Shown here piece by piece: positions 30,583 to 39,008 of a DNA stretch of 64,000 nucleotides. The notes below the pieces were generated by a model, which saw only the letters and a list, made by a program, of their open reading frames with translations, did no database searches and was not told where the DNA came from. Numbering within the stretch: position 1 is the first letter of the stretch; each line of letters starts with the position of its first letter. The stretch is from Companilactobacillus pabuli. GTDB taxonomy: Bacteria > Bacillota > Bacilli > Lactobacillales > Lactobacillaceae. A program made the translations under genes and the position numbers. Location of the stretch: positions 1 to 64,000 of the forward strand of contig NZ_CP049366.1 of the NCBI RefSeq assembly GCF_014058425.1, in the 5' to 3' direction.

Positions 30583-31391
30583 TAAGCATTGCTCCTTCCA
30601 GTATTTTGCCAATCTAATAAGAGACTTTCAAAACTTTTGGCAACCAAATCAGAAATTTTACCAAGTACGGCATAGACGACGATACATAAGATAACAGTTT
30701 CCATATCGACGAAATCTTCCGCATTATTTGCCATATATCCAATACCTGAACTGGCTGAGATAGTTTCAGCAACAATCAAAGTAGTCCACATTACACCTAG
30801 GGCGTAACGAATACCAACGAGAATTTGTGGTAAAGCGGCTGGAAAAATAATTTTGAAAAACATTTGTCGTTTTGAAAGTTCGTATGATTCACCCATTTCA
30901 ATCAAATCTGGATCGACTGAGCGGATTCCATGGAAAGTGTTGATGTAGACAGGAAACATTGTTCCAATCGCAACTAGTGAAATCTTAGCTGATTCGTTAA
31001 TACCTAACCAAAGAATGATTAGGGGAATCAAAGCCAAATGGGGAATGTTACGAAACATTTGAATCGATGAATCAAATAATAAGCGACAAGTGTTGGACAT
31101 ACCATTGATAAAACCAAGAATAAAACCAACGCCACCACCAATTAAAAGTCCAACGGTAGCTCGGTAAAGACTGATACTGAGATTTTTAGGTAATTCTCCA
31201 GATTGTGTTAGTTTGATACCATCTTGAAGAACAGCTAGAGGTGAGGGTAAAACTGAAGTTGATAACCAACCTAGCGTGCTACTAACTTGCCAAAACAAAA
31301 TTACAATAATAGGAATTAAGAAAGGCAAAATTTTATCGACTGGCAGATTGATTTTTTTACGTGTCGTCGTTAAAGTCACAGGTTTTTGCAT
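30582..31391 (-). CDS. ABC transporter permease, SsuC/TauC-like
   Basis: 269 residues with about six membrane helices. The binding-protein-dependent permease signature is present as EMGESYELSKRQMFFKIIFPAALPQI, the EAA loop contacting the ATPase. It starts with ribosome binding site AGGAGG three bases after the upstream ligase stop, so ligase, permease and ATPase form one operon. Confidence 0.9.
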   Translation of the reverse strand: MQKPVTLTTTRKKINLPVDKILPFLIPIIVILFWQVSSTLGWLSTSVLPSPLAVLQDGIKLTQSGELPKNLSISLYRATVGLLIGGGVGFILGFINGMSNTCRLLFDSSIQMFRNIPHLALIPLIILWLGINESAKISLVAIGTMFPVYINTFHGIRSVDPDLIEMGESYELSKRQMFFKIIFPAALPQILVGIRYALGVMWTTLIVAETISASSGIGYMANNAEDFVDMETVILCIVVYAVLGKISDLVAKSFESLLLDWQNTGRSNA

Positions 31392-31394
31392 CAG

Positions 31395-32897
31395 TTAGGC
31401 CTCCTTTTGTTGTTGAACCACTTCTTGAGCTAGAAGTGTACGTTGAATTTTTCCCGTCGCATTTTTAGGCAATTCAGTACTAAAAATGTATTTTGTAGGA
31501 CGTTCAACAGGTAATAATTGCTCATTTGCTAATTCGTTCAACAACGCTAATTGGTGGCGATGATCATGACTGAGTTTTTTAGGAACAATAACGGCGGTGA
31601 CAGTTTCACCATAAATTAAATCGGGAGTACCAACGACGGCTACTTCACGGATAAATTTCAAGTTGTGCAAGCAATCTTCGACGGCTAGTGGATTAACATT
31701 TTCACCACCGCGAATGATCATTTCTTTGCTACGACCAGCAATGTGCAAGTAATCATTCTCGTCTAGTGAACCAAGATCACCCGTCGGCAACCAGCCATCG
31801 TGAAAGGCTTCAGGTTGAGGGTCCAAATAATGAGTAATGACGCTGTCACCCTTTAAAGCAATTTGTCCGATTTTATTTTTTCCAACTTCGTGATAGTTGT
31901 TATCAAAAATTTTAATTTCTGTACCAACTACTTTGCCGACTGTTTTTTGAACTGGTTTTTCGAGTGGATTTTGGGCAATTTGACTAGCGGCTTCAGTCAT
32001 ACCATAACTTTCAATTAATGGAATATCGAAGCGTTGTTTAAATTGTGCGTGGATGCTTGGGAGGAGAGGGGCTGAAGCAGTCCGGAGAAATCGCAAGTTA
32101 GTGTGAGCTGGTTGTTCATCACGTTGCAATAAGATGGCGATGATAGCTGGTGTTAATGACACCCAAGTTACCTTTTCACTACTAACTTCCTTCCAGAAAA
32201 GATGAGCACTAAATTTGGGACGGAATAATAATTGTCCGTGAGATAGACGAGTAGCCAGATTAGAAATAACCATGGCATTGATATGAAACATTGGCATTAA
32301 GATAAAAGTGCTATCTTGATCCGTTAGTTCTTCACTATCGATGACATTAAAGGCTCCGGCCAAAAGTTGTTTGTGAGTTAAACCAACTCGTTTAGGTTTA
32401 CCCGTAGTACCAGATGTATGCATGATCAAAGCAATTTGGTCATCTTCCGGTGTTTCTGCTACATGAGCGATATGCTTGTTACGAACGAAGATTTGTACTT
32501 CTGATTCGTGCAAAGTTGTCAAACGAGGTTGGTTAGTAAAAATATCATTTAAAAATTTTAATTCTTTAACATCTGAATCAAAAATAATAGCTGAATAATG
32601 ATATTGATCTTCAAGTTCACTGATTTGAATTTCAGTAGCAGCGGGATTCAGGGTTTGTACGATACTACCAATTTCCCAAAGGCTTTGAATGACCAAAGAA
32701 TAAGTAACTGAATTTGTTAAGCTAACTAAAACGATATCGTTGTGACCGATACCTTTATTTTTCCAATAATTTTTCCATACGTTTTTTTCTAAGTTAAGTT
32801 CACTGCCGGTGTACCAATGCTGATTTGCATCTTGCATTAAAGGACGAGTAGCGCCAGCAATTAATTGTTGTTGTAATCTTTCAGTAAGTTCTGACAT
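31395..32897 (-). CDS. AMP-dependent acyl-CoA synthetase/ligase, paralogue 2
   Basis: 500 residues from the ATG at 32897; the start matches paralogue 1 (MSELTERLQQQL against MSKITNQLNKQL). Motifs: MHTSGTTGKPKRVGLTHKQL, ESYGMTEAASQ, TGDLGSLDENDYLHIAGRSKE and the C-terminal lysine in KNATGKIQRTL. It is the first gene of the minus-strand operon with the permease and ATPase. Together with paralogue 1 it suggests that the imported compound, or something made from it, is activated as a CoA thioester. Confidence 0.88.
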   Translation of the reverse strand: MSELTERLQQQLIAGATRPLMQDANQHWYTGSELNLEKNVWKNYWKNKGIGHNDIVLVSLTNSVTYSLVIQSLWEIGSIVQTLNPAATEIQISELEDQYHYSAIIFDSDVKELKFLNDIFTNQPRLTTLHESEVQIFVRNKHIAHVAETPEDDQIALIMHTSGTTGKPKRVGLTHKQLLAGAFNVIDSEELTDQDSTFILMPMFHINAMVISNLATRLSHGQLLFRPKFSAHLFWKEVSSEKVTWVSLTPAIIAILLQRDEQPAHTNLRFLRTASAPLLPSIHAQFKQRFDIPLIESYGMTEAASQIAQNPLEKPVQKTVGKVVGTEIKIFDNNYHEVGKNKIGQIALKGDSVITHYLDPQPEAFHDGWLPTGDLGSLDENDYLHIAGRSKEMIIRGGENVNPLAVEDCLHNLKFIREVAVVGTPDLIYGETVTAVIVPKKLSHDHRHQLALLNELANEQLLPVERPTKYIFSTELPKNATGKIQRTLLAQEVVQQQKEA

Positions 32898-33004
32898 AAG
32901 TAAGTCACCATGTCCTTTCGATTGAATAAACATAGTTTACAATCATTGCGATGAGGTAACTACTTAGGTTTGGTAAGGGTTTAATAAGAATTTCTTAGAA
33001 AGTC

Positions 33005-33177
33005 TTCCGTCCTCCATAGCAAAGAAAATTTGGCTGGAACGTAGTGGGCGCGACTTGGAGGCTTTGCTAAGACCAAGTTCGGGCAAAGGCTTCAAGCTCG
33101 GCCTTATTCTAAGCAACAAGTTGCTAAGAATAATTTCACTACTGAGCCAATTTTCTTTGCTATTCCGGACTAAATAG
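33005..33177 (+). repeat. Palindromic element, copy E (+)
   Basis: About 173 bp. Arms TAGCAAAGAAAATTtGGCT / AGCCAATTTTCTTTGCTA, second stem GTAGTG/CACTAC, apical stem TTATTCTAAGCAAC / GTTGCTAAGAATAA. It is not paired locally; the next reverse copy (F) is 2.8 kb away. It fills the gap between the ligase and histidine-kinase genes. Confidence 0.9.
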
Positions 33178-33207
33178 TGACTTTATTTTTGATTTTAGAT
33201 AAATAAA

Positions 33208-33242
33208 AAGCATCTATCCAATCTGGATAGGTGCCGTTTTTG
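33208..33242. terminator. Terminator after copy E
   Basis: AGCATCTATCCA pairs with TGGATAGGTGC, flanked by A- and T-runs. It is near the end of the histidine-kinase gene, so it can also serve that transcript. Confidence 0.78.
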
Positions 33243-33259
33243 AATCTACATTTATATAT

Positions 33260-34648
33260 TTATTTATCCGCATCAAACTCAATTTTAAAAATAGAACCAT
33301 GTGGTTGATTATCAAGAACCTTAATTAAGCCGTTATTCAACTTAACTAATTGTGAAACAATTGATAATCCTAAACCACTACCTTTGATTTCGGTCGAATG
33401 AGAAGTGTCGACTCGGTAAAATCTTTGGAAAATGAGTTGCTTTTGGTCATCAGGAATACCAATACCCTGGTCAGCCACTGATAAATCTACTTTTGAGCCA
33501 TTTTGTTTAAGTGACAATCTGATTGGAGTGTTATCTGGTGAGTATTTATTAGCATTATCTAATAAAGCTACCATAACTTGTTTTAAAGCATCGACATTAC
33601 CCAAAATATGTATGTCAGATTGAATATCTAAGTTTAGTTCTTGAGCGATTGTCTTCTTATATTGTTGGCCAATGCCGTTAGTGATTTCTGATAAATTAAT
33701 CTTTTCCAGAACTAATTCTGCTCGATCGGCTCGGGATAGGTGGAGTAGGTTTTCAATCAAGTGTTGCATTCTTAAGGATTCTTCATCGATATAACCTAGG
33801 GATTCGGGAATCACTTCGGGATGCTTGTCACCATGGCGTTTGATTAAATTCAAATTGCCACGCACAGCTGCAATAGGGGTTCTCAATTCGTGCGATGCAT
33901 TAGAAACAAAATCCCTTTCTCGTTGTAGCCGTTTGTTTTGAGTATCAAGTAATTCGTTAAAGGCGTCACCCAATTCCTTGATTTCTTGAGGACTGGTTGG
34001 AACTGTCAGTTTAGGTTGATCAAAATCAGGATCTTTAGTTGTACTGCGTGTTTCATTAACCAGATCAATAGTTGGCGCACTGAGCTTTTCCGCTAAACGT
34101 TGGGCCCACCAAGTTCCAAATCCTAAGGTAACGAAAACGATGATACTAATTAAAATCAATAACAAGATTAAGCTGTTGATTAAGCGGGATAGGCTGGTCC
34201 ACAGTTGATAGGTCGTATCATCATCCTTTTTTTGATAGAACAAGAAGAAACCAAAATTTTGAACGAAAACAATGTGTTGTCCAGGAAAAATACTGAATTT
34301 ATGCTGATTGATGAATTTCTTAGAAGCTGAAGTCGTCATAATTTGTTGACCAGCTCGATCAGAAGCTGCCGTGATAGATGATTTCTTTGTCTTGACTCGA
34401 ATAACCGTATTTTGTTTTGTGTGGCGATTATTTTGATTGCTCCATTGAATAAAACCGGGAACGTCATCAATATTGGAAAAATACAAACTCATCATTTGTC
34501 CGCGTGCTTCATGGACGGTTTGCGAATATTGTTGCACACCAACCACTGCCAAAATTAAAGCACTGATTGCTAACGTGATGATAATAACTAATTTACGAAT
34601 TGCATTGTTAATCAGTTCTTGATAAGTCAGGGACTTTTTTTCTGTCAT
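33260..34648 (-). CDS. Sensor histidine kinase, ArlS-like
   Basis: 462 residues: an N-terminal membrane helix (IIITLAISALILAVVGV), an extracellular domain of about 120 residues, a second helix (LILLLILISIIVFVTLGFG), HAMP, then the dimerisation domain with the phospho-acceptor His in FVSNASHELRTPIAAVRGN, and ATPase boxes DNANKYSPD, ADQGIGIP and GSGLGLSIV. It overlaps the response regulator by 4 bp (ATGA). Overall organisation fits ArlS-type kinases; the signal is unknown. Confidence 0.92.
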   Translation of the reverse strand: MTEKKSLTYQELINNAIRKLVIIITLAISALILAVVGVQQYSQTVHEARGQMMSLYFSNIDDVPGFIQWSNQNNRHTKQNTVIRVKTKKSSITAASDRAGQQIMTTSASKKFINQHKFSIFPGQHIVFVQNFGFFLFYQKKDDDTTYQLWTSLSRLINSLILLLILISIIVFVTLGFGTWWAQRLAEKLSAPTIDLVNETRSTTKDPDFDQPKLTVPTSPQEIKELGDAFNELLDTQNKRLQRERDFVSNASHELRTPIAAVRGNLNLIKRHGDKHPEVIPESLGYIDEESLRMQHLIENLLHLSRADRAELVLEKINLSEITNGIGQQYKKTIAQELNLDIQSDIHILGNVDALKQVMVALLDNANKYSPDNTPIRLSLKQNGSKVDLSVADQGIGIPDDQKQLIFQRFYRVDTSHSTEIKGSGLGLSIVSQLVKLNNGLIKVLDNQPHGSIFKIEFDADK

Positions 34649-35337
34649 TTATTAACATCCTCAAGAGAATAGCCAACACCACGAATTGTTTGAATCAACG
34701 GTTTGTCATTTTTGCCGTCAACTTTGCTTCGTAAATAGCCTACATAGACATCGACAACGTTTTGTTGACCGAGAAAATCTTCGCCCCAAACGTTGTCGAG
34801 CAATTCATCACGGGTAAAGACTTTGCCGATATTTTGTAGGAAGAACAACAATAAATCATATTCGCGACGAGTTAATTGCACATTTTCGTTATTACGAGTA
34901 ACTTGGTGTGATTTAGTGTTTAAAGTTAAATCAGCAATTTGATAAGTTTGATCGGGCTCAGACATGTTTTGCGCACGCCGTTTAATGACTCGGACTCGAG
35001 CTAATAATTCCTCAATTTCAAAGGGCTTAGTGATGTAGTCGTCAGCGCCATTGTCTAATCCTGCAACTTTATCCCCAACGTAATCTCTAGCTGTCATGAC
35101 GATTACAGGGACTTGATCGTGTTTTCTAATTCGACGCAAAACTTCCATACCGTCTAATTTGGGCAACATCCAATCCAACAAAATCAACAACAAATCATTT
35201 TGATGTTTTTCATAAAGGTCCAAAGCTTCAATTCCATCATTGGCTATGATGACATCAAAATCCTCAAATTGGAGCTCTTTACTAACATAACTGGAAAGAC
35301 TGCGTTCATCTTCGACAATTAAAATTGTATTTTTCAT
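34645..35337 (-). CDS. OmpR-family response regulator, ArlR-like
   Basis: 230 residues. The receiver domain has acidic pocket VEDE (residues 9-11), phospho-acceptor Asp55 in LILLDWMLPKLDG and the Lys in DYITKPFEIEELLARV. The C-terminal winged helix contains LTRREYDLLLFFLQNIGKVF and VDVYVGYLRSKVD. It is the first gene of the two-component operon. DYVGDKVAGLDNGADDYI is close to ArlR/CsrR-type regulators. It is divergent from the Fur-family gene. Confidence 0.93.
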   Translation of the reverse strand: MKNTILIVEDERSLSSYVSKELQFEDFDVIIANDGIEALDLYEKHQNDLLLILLDWMLPKLDGMEVLRRIRKHDQVPVIVMTARDYVGDKVAGLDNGADDYITKPFEIEELLARVRVIKRRAQNMSEPDQTYQIADLTLNTKSHQVTRNNENVQLTRREYDLLLFFLQNIGKVFTRDELLDNVWGEDFLGQQNVVDVYVGYLRSKVDGKNDKPLIQTIRGVGYSLEDVNK

Positions 35338-35413
35338 TAATAAAATCTCCCAAACAATATTTTCTATAATTATAGTAGCAATTTTACCTTAATACTAACT
35401 AAAACTTTCTAAT

Positions 35414-35428
35414 GCGTAATAATTACTA
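35414..35428. promoter_or_regulatory. Candidate Zur box
   Basis: GCGTAATAATTACTA agrees at 12-13 of 15 positions with the Bacillus Zur 7-1-7 consensus TCGTAATnATTACGA, centred on the perfect palindrome GTAATAATTAC. It lies 44 bp before the GTG of the Fur-family gene, near a -10 TACAAT at 35441-35446, and suggests autoregulation by a zinc-sensing Fur protein. Confidence 0.6.
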
Positions 35429-35471
35429 ATTATGTTACACTACAATGGATTAGTTAGAAAAGGTGAGATAA

Positions 35472-35897
35472 GTGGAAAAAGCAATTGAGGTTTTGAAAAA
35501 GAACCATTATAAAGTAACCAAACAGCGCAAAGATCTATTAGAATTTCTCAGTAAATTTACCGTTCAATACGTATCAATCAATGATATTGCTGATTACATG
35601 CGTTCTTTGTACCCGGGAGTAAGTAATAATACGATTTATCGTAATTTAAAAGAATTTGAAGAAATTGGCTTGGTTGAATCTCAAGAAAAAGATAAGACTT
35701 TGGTGAAGTATCAATGTGATTTTGAACATCGTCATCATCATCATTTTGTCTGCAAGAACTGCGGTAAAGTTACTGAATTAAAGGCTTGTCCAATTGAATT
35801 TTTTACCAATCAATTGCCAGGCTATACAGTCGAAGGACACGCTTTGGAAGTGTATGGACTTTGTGCTGACTGTACAAAAAAATTAAAGGCTGAATAA
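35472..35897 (+). CDS. Fur-family metalloregulator, probably zinc-responsive (Zur-like)
   Basis: 141 residues from a GTG with ribosome binding site AGGTGA. The winged helix includes VSNNTIYRNLKEFEEIGLV; the metal/dimer region has EHRHHHHFVCKNCGKV, a very His-rich segment, and a second CxxC pair, YGLCADC. These CxxC pairs form the structural Zn site. The box in its promoter and the ABC metal-importer genes that follow argue for Zur rather than PerR or Fur, but this is inference. It has its own terminator. Confidence 0.82.
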   Translation: MEKAIEVLKKNHYKVTKQRKDLLEFLSKFTVQYVSINDIADYMRSLYPGVSNNTIYRNLKEFEEIGLVESQEKDKTLVKYQCDFEHRHHHHFVCKNCGKVTELKACPIEFFTNQLPGYTVEGHALEVYGLCADCTKKLKAE

Positions 35898-35948
35898 AAA
35901 CATCTACTGGATAATAGTGCGACTGGCTATTGTCTAATAGATGTTTTT
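35896..35948. terminator. Bidirectional terminator
   Basis: AAAAACATCTA pairs with TAGATGTTTTT, with inner stem GATAATAG/CTATTGTC; another member of the CATCTAT-core set, just before copy F. Confidence 0.85.
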
Positions 35949-35972
35949 AAATTCTATTGAAAAAAGAAGCCA

Positions 35973-36046
35973 CTATCTAGTCCGGAATAGCAAAGAAAAT
36001 CGTGCCCACTACGTTCCAGCCAAATTTTCTTTGCTATGGAGGACGG
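35973..36046 (-). repeat. Palindromic element, copy F (-), internally deleted
   Basis: Only about 74 bp: both ends and both outer arms remain (AGCAAAGAAAAT / ATTTTCTTTGCT), but the inner core of about 100 bp, including the apical stem and the right strand of stem two, is gone. The join reads GAAAAT|CGTGCCC compared with copy D. A short open frame across it is not a gene. Confidence 0.85.
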
Positions 36047-36075
36047 AATATAACAGTAATCAATATGAAAAAATG

Positions 36076-36134
36076 TTAAATAGTAAAATTTATCATTTAC
36101 TTTTTAAGGACATTAGTTTAGGGTTAAATAGTAA
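36076..36134. promoter_or_regulatory. 11-bp direct repeats before the metal ABC operon
   Basis: TTAAATAGTAA occurs at 36076-36086 and again at 36124-36134, 48 bp apart, within 90 bp of the binding-protein start. Possible operator half-sites; no clear Zur box of the type at 35414 was found here. Confidence 0.35.
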
Positions 36135-36160
36135 CTTTTATTGTTTAAGGAGAATTTTTC

Positions 36161-37063
36161 ATGTTTTTTAAAAAGAAAAAATTTATTGGAATTATTTTAG
36201 GGTTAATTTTTATCGTAGTTTTATCAGGATGTACGAATAAAAAAACTAGTACTTCCTCAGACAAACTAAACATTGTCACAACGACTGATTTTTATGGTGA
36301 AGTAGCTAAGAAGATTGTTGGTAACAAGGGAAGTGTTACTTCAATTATTAGTAATCCCGCCGTTGATCCCCATGATTTTGAACCAACGACTAAAACCGCT
36401 CAAATTGTTAGTAAGGCCAATGTTACGGTTGCTAATGGTTTGGGATACGATTCATGGATGAATAAATTGGACAAGCAAGACGGAACTTATATCAAAATCG
36501 GTGAGGATATCATGAACAAAAAGACCGGTGATAACCCTCATATTTGGTACAATCCGCAAACGATGCCAAAATATGCGCAATATTTGGCCAATGAATTATC
36601 TAAGCAACAACCCAAGAATAAAAAGTATTTTCAACAAAACGCTAAAAAATACATAGCCTCATTGAAACCTGTGAAAAATGAGTTAGCAAAACTCAAGACA
36701 GCTTCGCAAAAGGTAACTAATAAAGAAGTTTATGTCAGTGAACCAGTTTTTGATTACTCAATTAAAGCAACTGGCTTCAAGGTAGGTAATAAAGAATTTG
36801 AAAAGGCCGTTGAAAATGGGACTGATCCAACTCCTCAAACTATTAAAACAATGCAGGATAATATCAAAGCTAAAAAGATTGCCTTCTTTGTTTTAAATAC
36901 TCAAACAGACAGCAAGCTTGTTAATAATTTGGTTGATTTAGCAAAGAAAAATGATATTCCAGTTCTCAAAGTTACGGAAACATTGCCAAAAGATAAGACT
37001 TACACTGAGTGGATGTTGTCACAATATCAAGCAATGAATAAAATTTTACAAGGTGAAAAATAA
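36161..37063 (+). CDS. Metal-binding lipoprotein of a Zn/Mn ABC importer (cluster A-1)
   Basis: 300 residues. Signal peptide with lipobox LSGC (Cys24) anchors it outside the membrane. Metal ligands typical of the family are visible: His in DPHDFEP, His in NPHIWYNP, Glu in YVSEPVFDY and a candidate Asp in LNTQTDSK. A Glu at the third position is more like Mn-binding PsaA/MntC than Zn-binding ZnuA (His), and the His-rich loop of ZnuA is absent. First gene of a three-gene importer operon after a Zur-like regulator; Zn or Mn cannot be decided. Confidence 0.88.
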   Translation: MFFKKKKFIGIILGLIFIVVLSGCTNKKTSTSSDKLNIVTTTDFYGEVAKKIVGNKGSVTSIISNPAVDPHDFEPTTKTAQIVSKANVTVANGLGYDSWMNKLDKQDGTYIKIGEDIMNKKTGDNPHIWYNPQTMPKYAQYLANELSKQQPKNKKYFQQNAKKYIASLKPVKNELAKLKTASQKVTNKEVYVSEPVFDYSIKATGFKVGNKEFEKAVENGTDPTPQTIKTMQDNIKAKKIAFFVLNTQTDSKLVNNLVDLAKKNDIPVLKVTETLPKDKTYTEWMLSQYQAMNKILQGEK

Positions 37064-37065
37064 TT

Positions 37066-37734
37066 TTGATTGAAGCGAAAAATTTAACTAAGCGTTTTGG
37101 AAATCAATTAGTTTTTCAAGATGTTAATTTTAAAATAAATCAGGGCGACTTTTTAAGCCTAATTGGACCTAATGGATCTGGGAAAACCACTTTGGTCAAA
37201 ATACTAATGGGGTTAGAACCAAAAACTAGTGGTGAATTAAAATTCGATCATAAGCAAACAATCGGTTATGTTCCACAATTTCGAAATATCGATAACGATT
37301 ATCCATTAAGTATTGAAGCCTTCATACGACTCAATTTGAAATTCACGCTCAGTTCAACAAAACGTCGTGAAAATGATCGACTGATTCAAGAGATTTTGGA
37401 GAAAACTGGATTGACTGATTTGAAGGATCGTCCTCTAGGATTAGCCTCTGGTGGTGAAAAGCAAAAAGCTTATTTGGCACAAGCATTGCTGAATAATCCT
37501 AAAATTCTAATTCTTGATGAATCGACTGCTAGTTTGGATGTTGAAGTAAAAATGCAGTTGATGGATTTAGTTGCCGAATTAAATAAGAAGTATCAACTGA
37601 CGGTTATTTTCATTACACACGACTATGAATTGACAAAAAAATATACGACTAAAGCACTTTTCTTCCAGGATAAAACTTTGAAAGAAATTCCTATCAGCCG
37701 TATTTCAGAAAAAATGTTTGAGATGGAGGGTTAA
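37066..37734 (+). CDS. Metal ABC transporter ATP-binding protein
   Basis: 222 residues from a TTG at 37066 (AGGTGA 9 bp upstream); no better start exists. Walker A GPNGSGKTTLV, signature LASGGEKQKAYLAQAL (the first residue of LSGG is replaced, giving ASGGE), Walker B ILILDESTASLD and switch His in VIFITHDYEL. It follows the lipoprotein gene with 2 bp between and precedes the permease with 1 bp between. Confidence 0.9.
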   Translation: MIEAKNLTKRFGNQLVFQDVNFKINQGDFLSLIGPNGSGKTTLVKILMGLEPKTSGELKFDHKQTIGYVPQFRNIDNDYPLSIEAFIRLNLKFTLSSTKRRENDRLIQEILEKTGLTDLKDRPLGLASGGEKQKAYLAQALLNNPKILILDESTASLDVEVKMQLMDLVAELNKKYQLTVIFITHDYELTKKYTTKALFFQDKTLKEIPISRISEKMFEMEG

Positions 37735-37735
37735 G

Positions 37736-38533
37736 ATGTTTGAATATGAATTTATGCGCCAAGCCTTTATTGCTAGTACTTTCATAGCTATTACGGCTGG
37801 TATCGTTGGTGTTTTCGTTGTTTCTAGAAACATGTCCTTTCTCTCACATACTTTGTCAGAAATCGGTTTTGCTGGGGCATCATTTGGAATTCTGATTGGA
37901 ATTTCTCCCTTAGCTGGGATGATTCTTTTCACGATTATTAGTTCAATAGCAGTTGGTAGTTTAAGTTCAGAAAGCTCGAGAAGAGAAGCTTCGATTAGTG
38001 CTATTTCTTCGTTATTCATTGGTTTAGGAATTCTTTTCTTATCACTGTCTTCAGAATCAAGTAGTTATGCGACGAATATCTTATTTGGTAGCATTGTTGG
38101 TATCAGCGCCAAAGAAGTTCAACAATTAGTGATTTTGGCAGTGGTAGTAATTGCTATTTTCATAATTTTTTACAAGCCGTTATCATTTGATTCCTTCGAC
38201 CATATCGGTGCTCGTGCAGCCGGTTTGAAGACTCGTTTATTGTCGATTGCTTTCTTAGTGACCTTAGCTTTGAGTGTTAGTATTGGTGCTCAAATCGTTG
38301 GATCGCTGTTAGTCTTCGTGTTGTTGACGTTGCCTGGTGCCACAGCTAAGTATTTAGTTCATACGATTCCTAAGTTGTTGATGGTTTCAGTTGGATTATC
38401 GTTAGCTGGTGTTTGGTTAGGTTTGTATTTAGCCTTTATTACCAACTGGCCAGTTACTTTCTTCATTTCTAGTTTTGAAGTTTTAGCCTACTTCTGTGGT
38501 TTGACTTATAAAAATTGGAAATTAAATCATTAA
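37736..38533 (+). CDS. Metal ABC transporter permease (ZnuB/MntC type)
   Basis: 265 residues from the ATG at 37736 with ribosome binding site GGAGGG. About eight membrane helices of the ABC-3 family: FEYEFMRQAFIASTFIAITAGIVGVFVV at the N-terminus, RNMSFLSHTLSEIGFAGASFG with the conserved His-x-x-S(E/A)IGxAGA, and ARAAGLKTRL for the ATPase contact. Last gene of the operon. Confidence 0.9.
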   Translation: MFEYEFMRQAFIASTFIAITAGIVGVFVVSRNMSFLSHTLSEIGFAGASFGILIGISPLAGMILFTIISSIAVGSLSSESSRREASISAISSLFIGLGILFLSLSSESSSYATNILFGSIVGISAKEVQQLVILAVVVIAIFIIFYKPLSFDSFDHIGARAAGLKTRLLSIAFLVTLALSVSIGAQIVGSLLVFVLLTLPGATAKYLVHTIPKLLMVSVGLSLAGVWLGLYLAFITNWPVTFFISSFEVLAYFCGLTYKNWKLNH

Positions 38534-38548
38534 TATTTGTACAAAAAT

Positions 38549-38582
38549 AAAGCCCTGCTAGATTGCCTAGCAGGGCTTTTTG
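38549..38582. terminator. Bidirectional terminator
   Basis: AAAGCCCTGCTA pairs with TAGCAGGGCTTT, with A- and T-runs; shared with the convergent arsC-like gene. Confidence 0.95.
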
Positions 38583-38585
38583 ATA

Positions 38586-39008
38586 TTACTTAGATTGCTT
38601 TTTTACGTATGCAGCTAATTGAATAATTCGTTGTTTGATATCTTCTCGTGAATCTCTAAAAGCGGCTGCAATTTCTTCATCATTACCGGTTGCCAGAGCG
38701 GGATCATTGATAGGCCAATGCAACCAGCGAGTGCTTTGAGGGATGATACATTTATCACGAGCTTCACCACAAAGGGTTACGACAACAGTAGCTTGGTCAA
38801 GAAAATCTTGATCAATCAATTTGGAATATTGTTGTGAAATATCAACCCCATCTTCAGCCATAGTTTTGACAGCCCAAGGATTCAACCCATCGACTCTCAC
38901 ACCGGCACTTTGGACGTCCCAATTGGGTAAATATTGTTTAGCGTATCCTTCAGCAATTTGACTACGACAAGCGTTGCCACTACACAAAAAATAAATACTC
39001 TTAGTCAT
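38586..39008 (-). CDS. arsC: Arsenate reductase, thioredoxin-coupled (ArsC/LMW-PTP family)
   Basis: 140 residues. The phosphatase-type loop CSGNACRS gives Cys9-x5-Arg15, and the redox pair Cys80 and Cys87 (TLCGEARDKC) matches Cys10, Cys82 and Cys89 of Staphylococcus aureus ArsC. It reduces arsenate to arsenite using thioredoxin. No ArsR or arsenite pump is adjacent; instead it overlaps the PerR-like regulator gene by 8 bp, so the two are co-transcribed. Confidence 0.92.
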   Translation of the reverse strand: MTKSIYFLCSGNACRSQIAEGYAKQYLPNWDVQSAGVRVDGLNPWAVKTMAEDGVDISQQYSKLIDQDFLDQATVVVTLCGEARDKCIIPQSTRWLHWPINDPALATGNDEEIAAAFRDSREDIKQRIIQLAAYVKKQSK

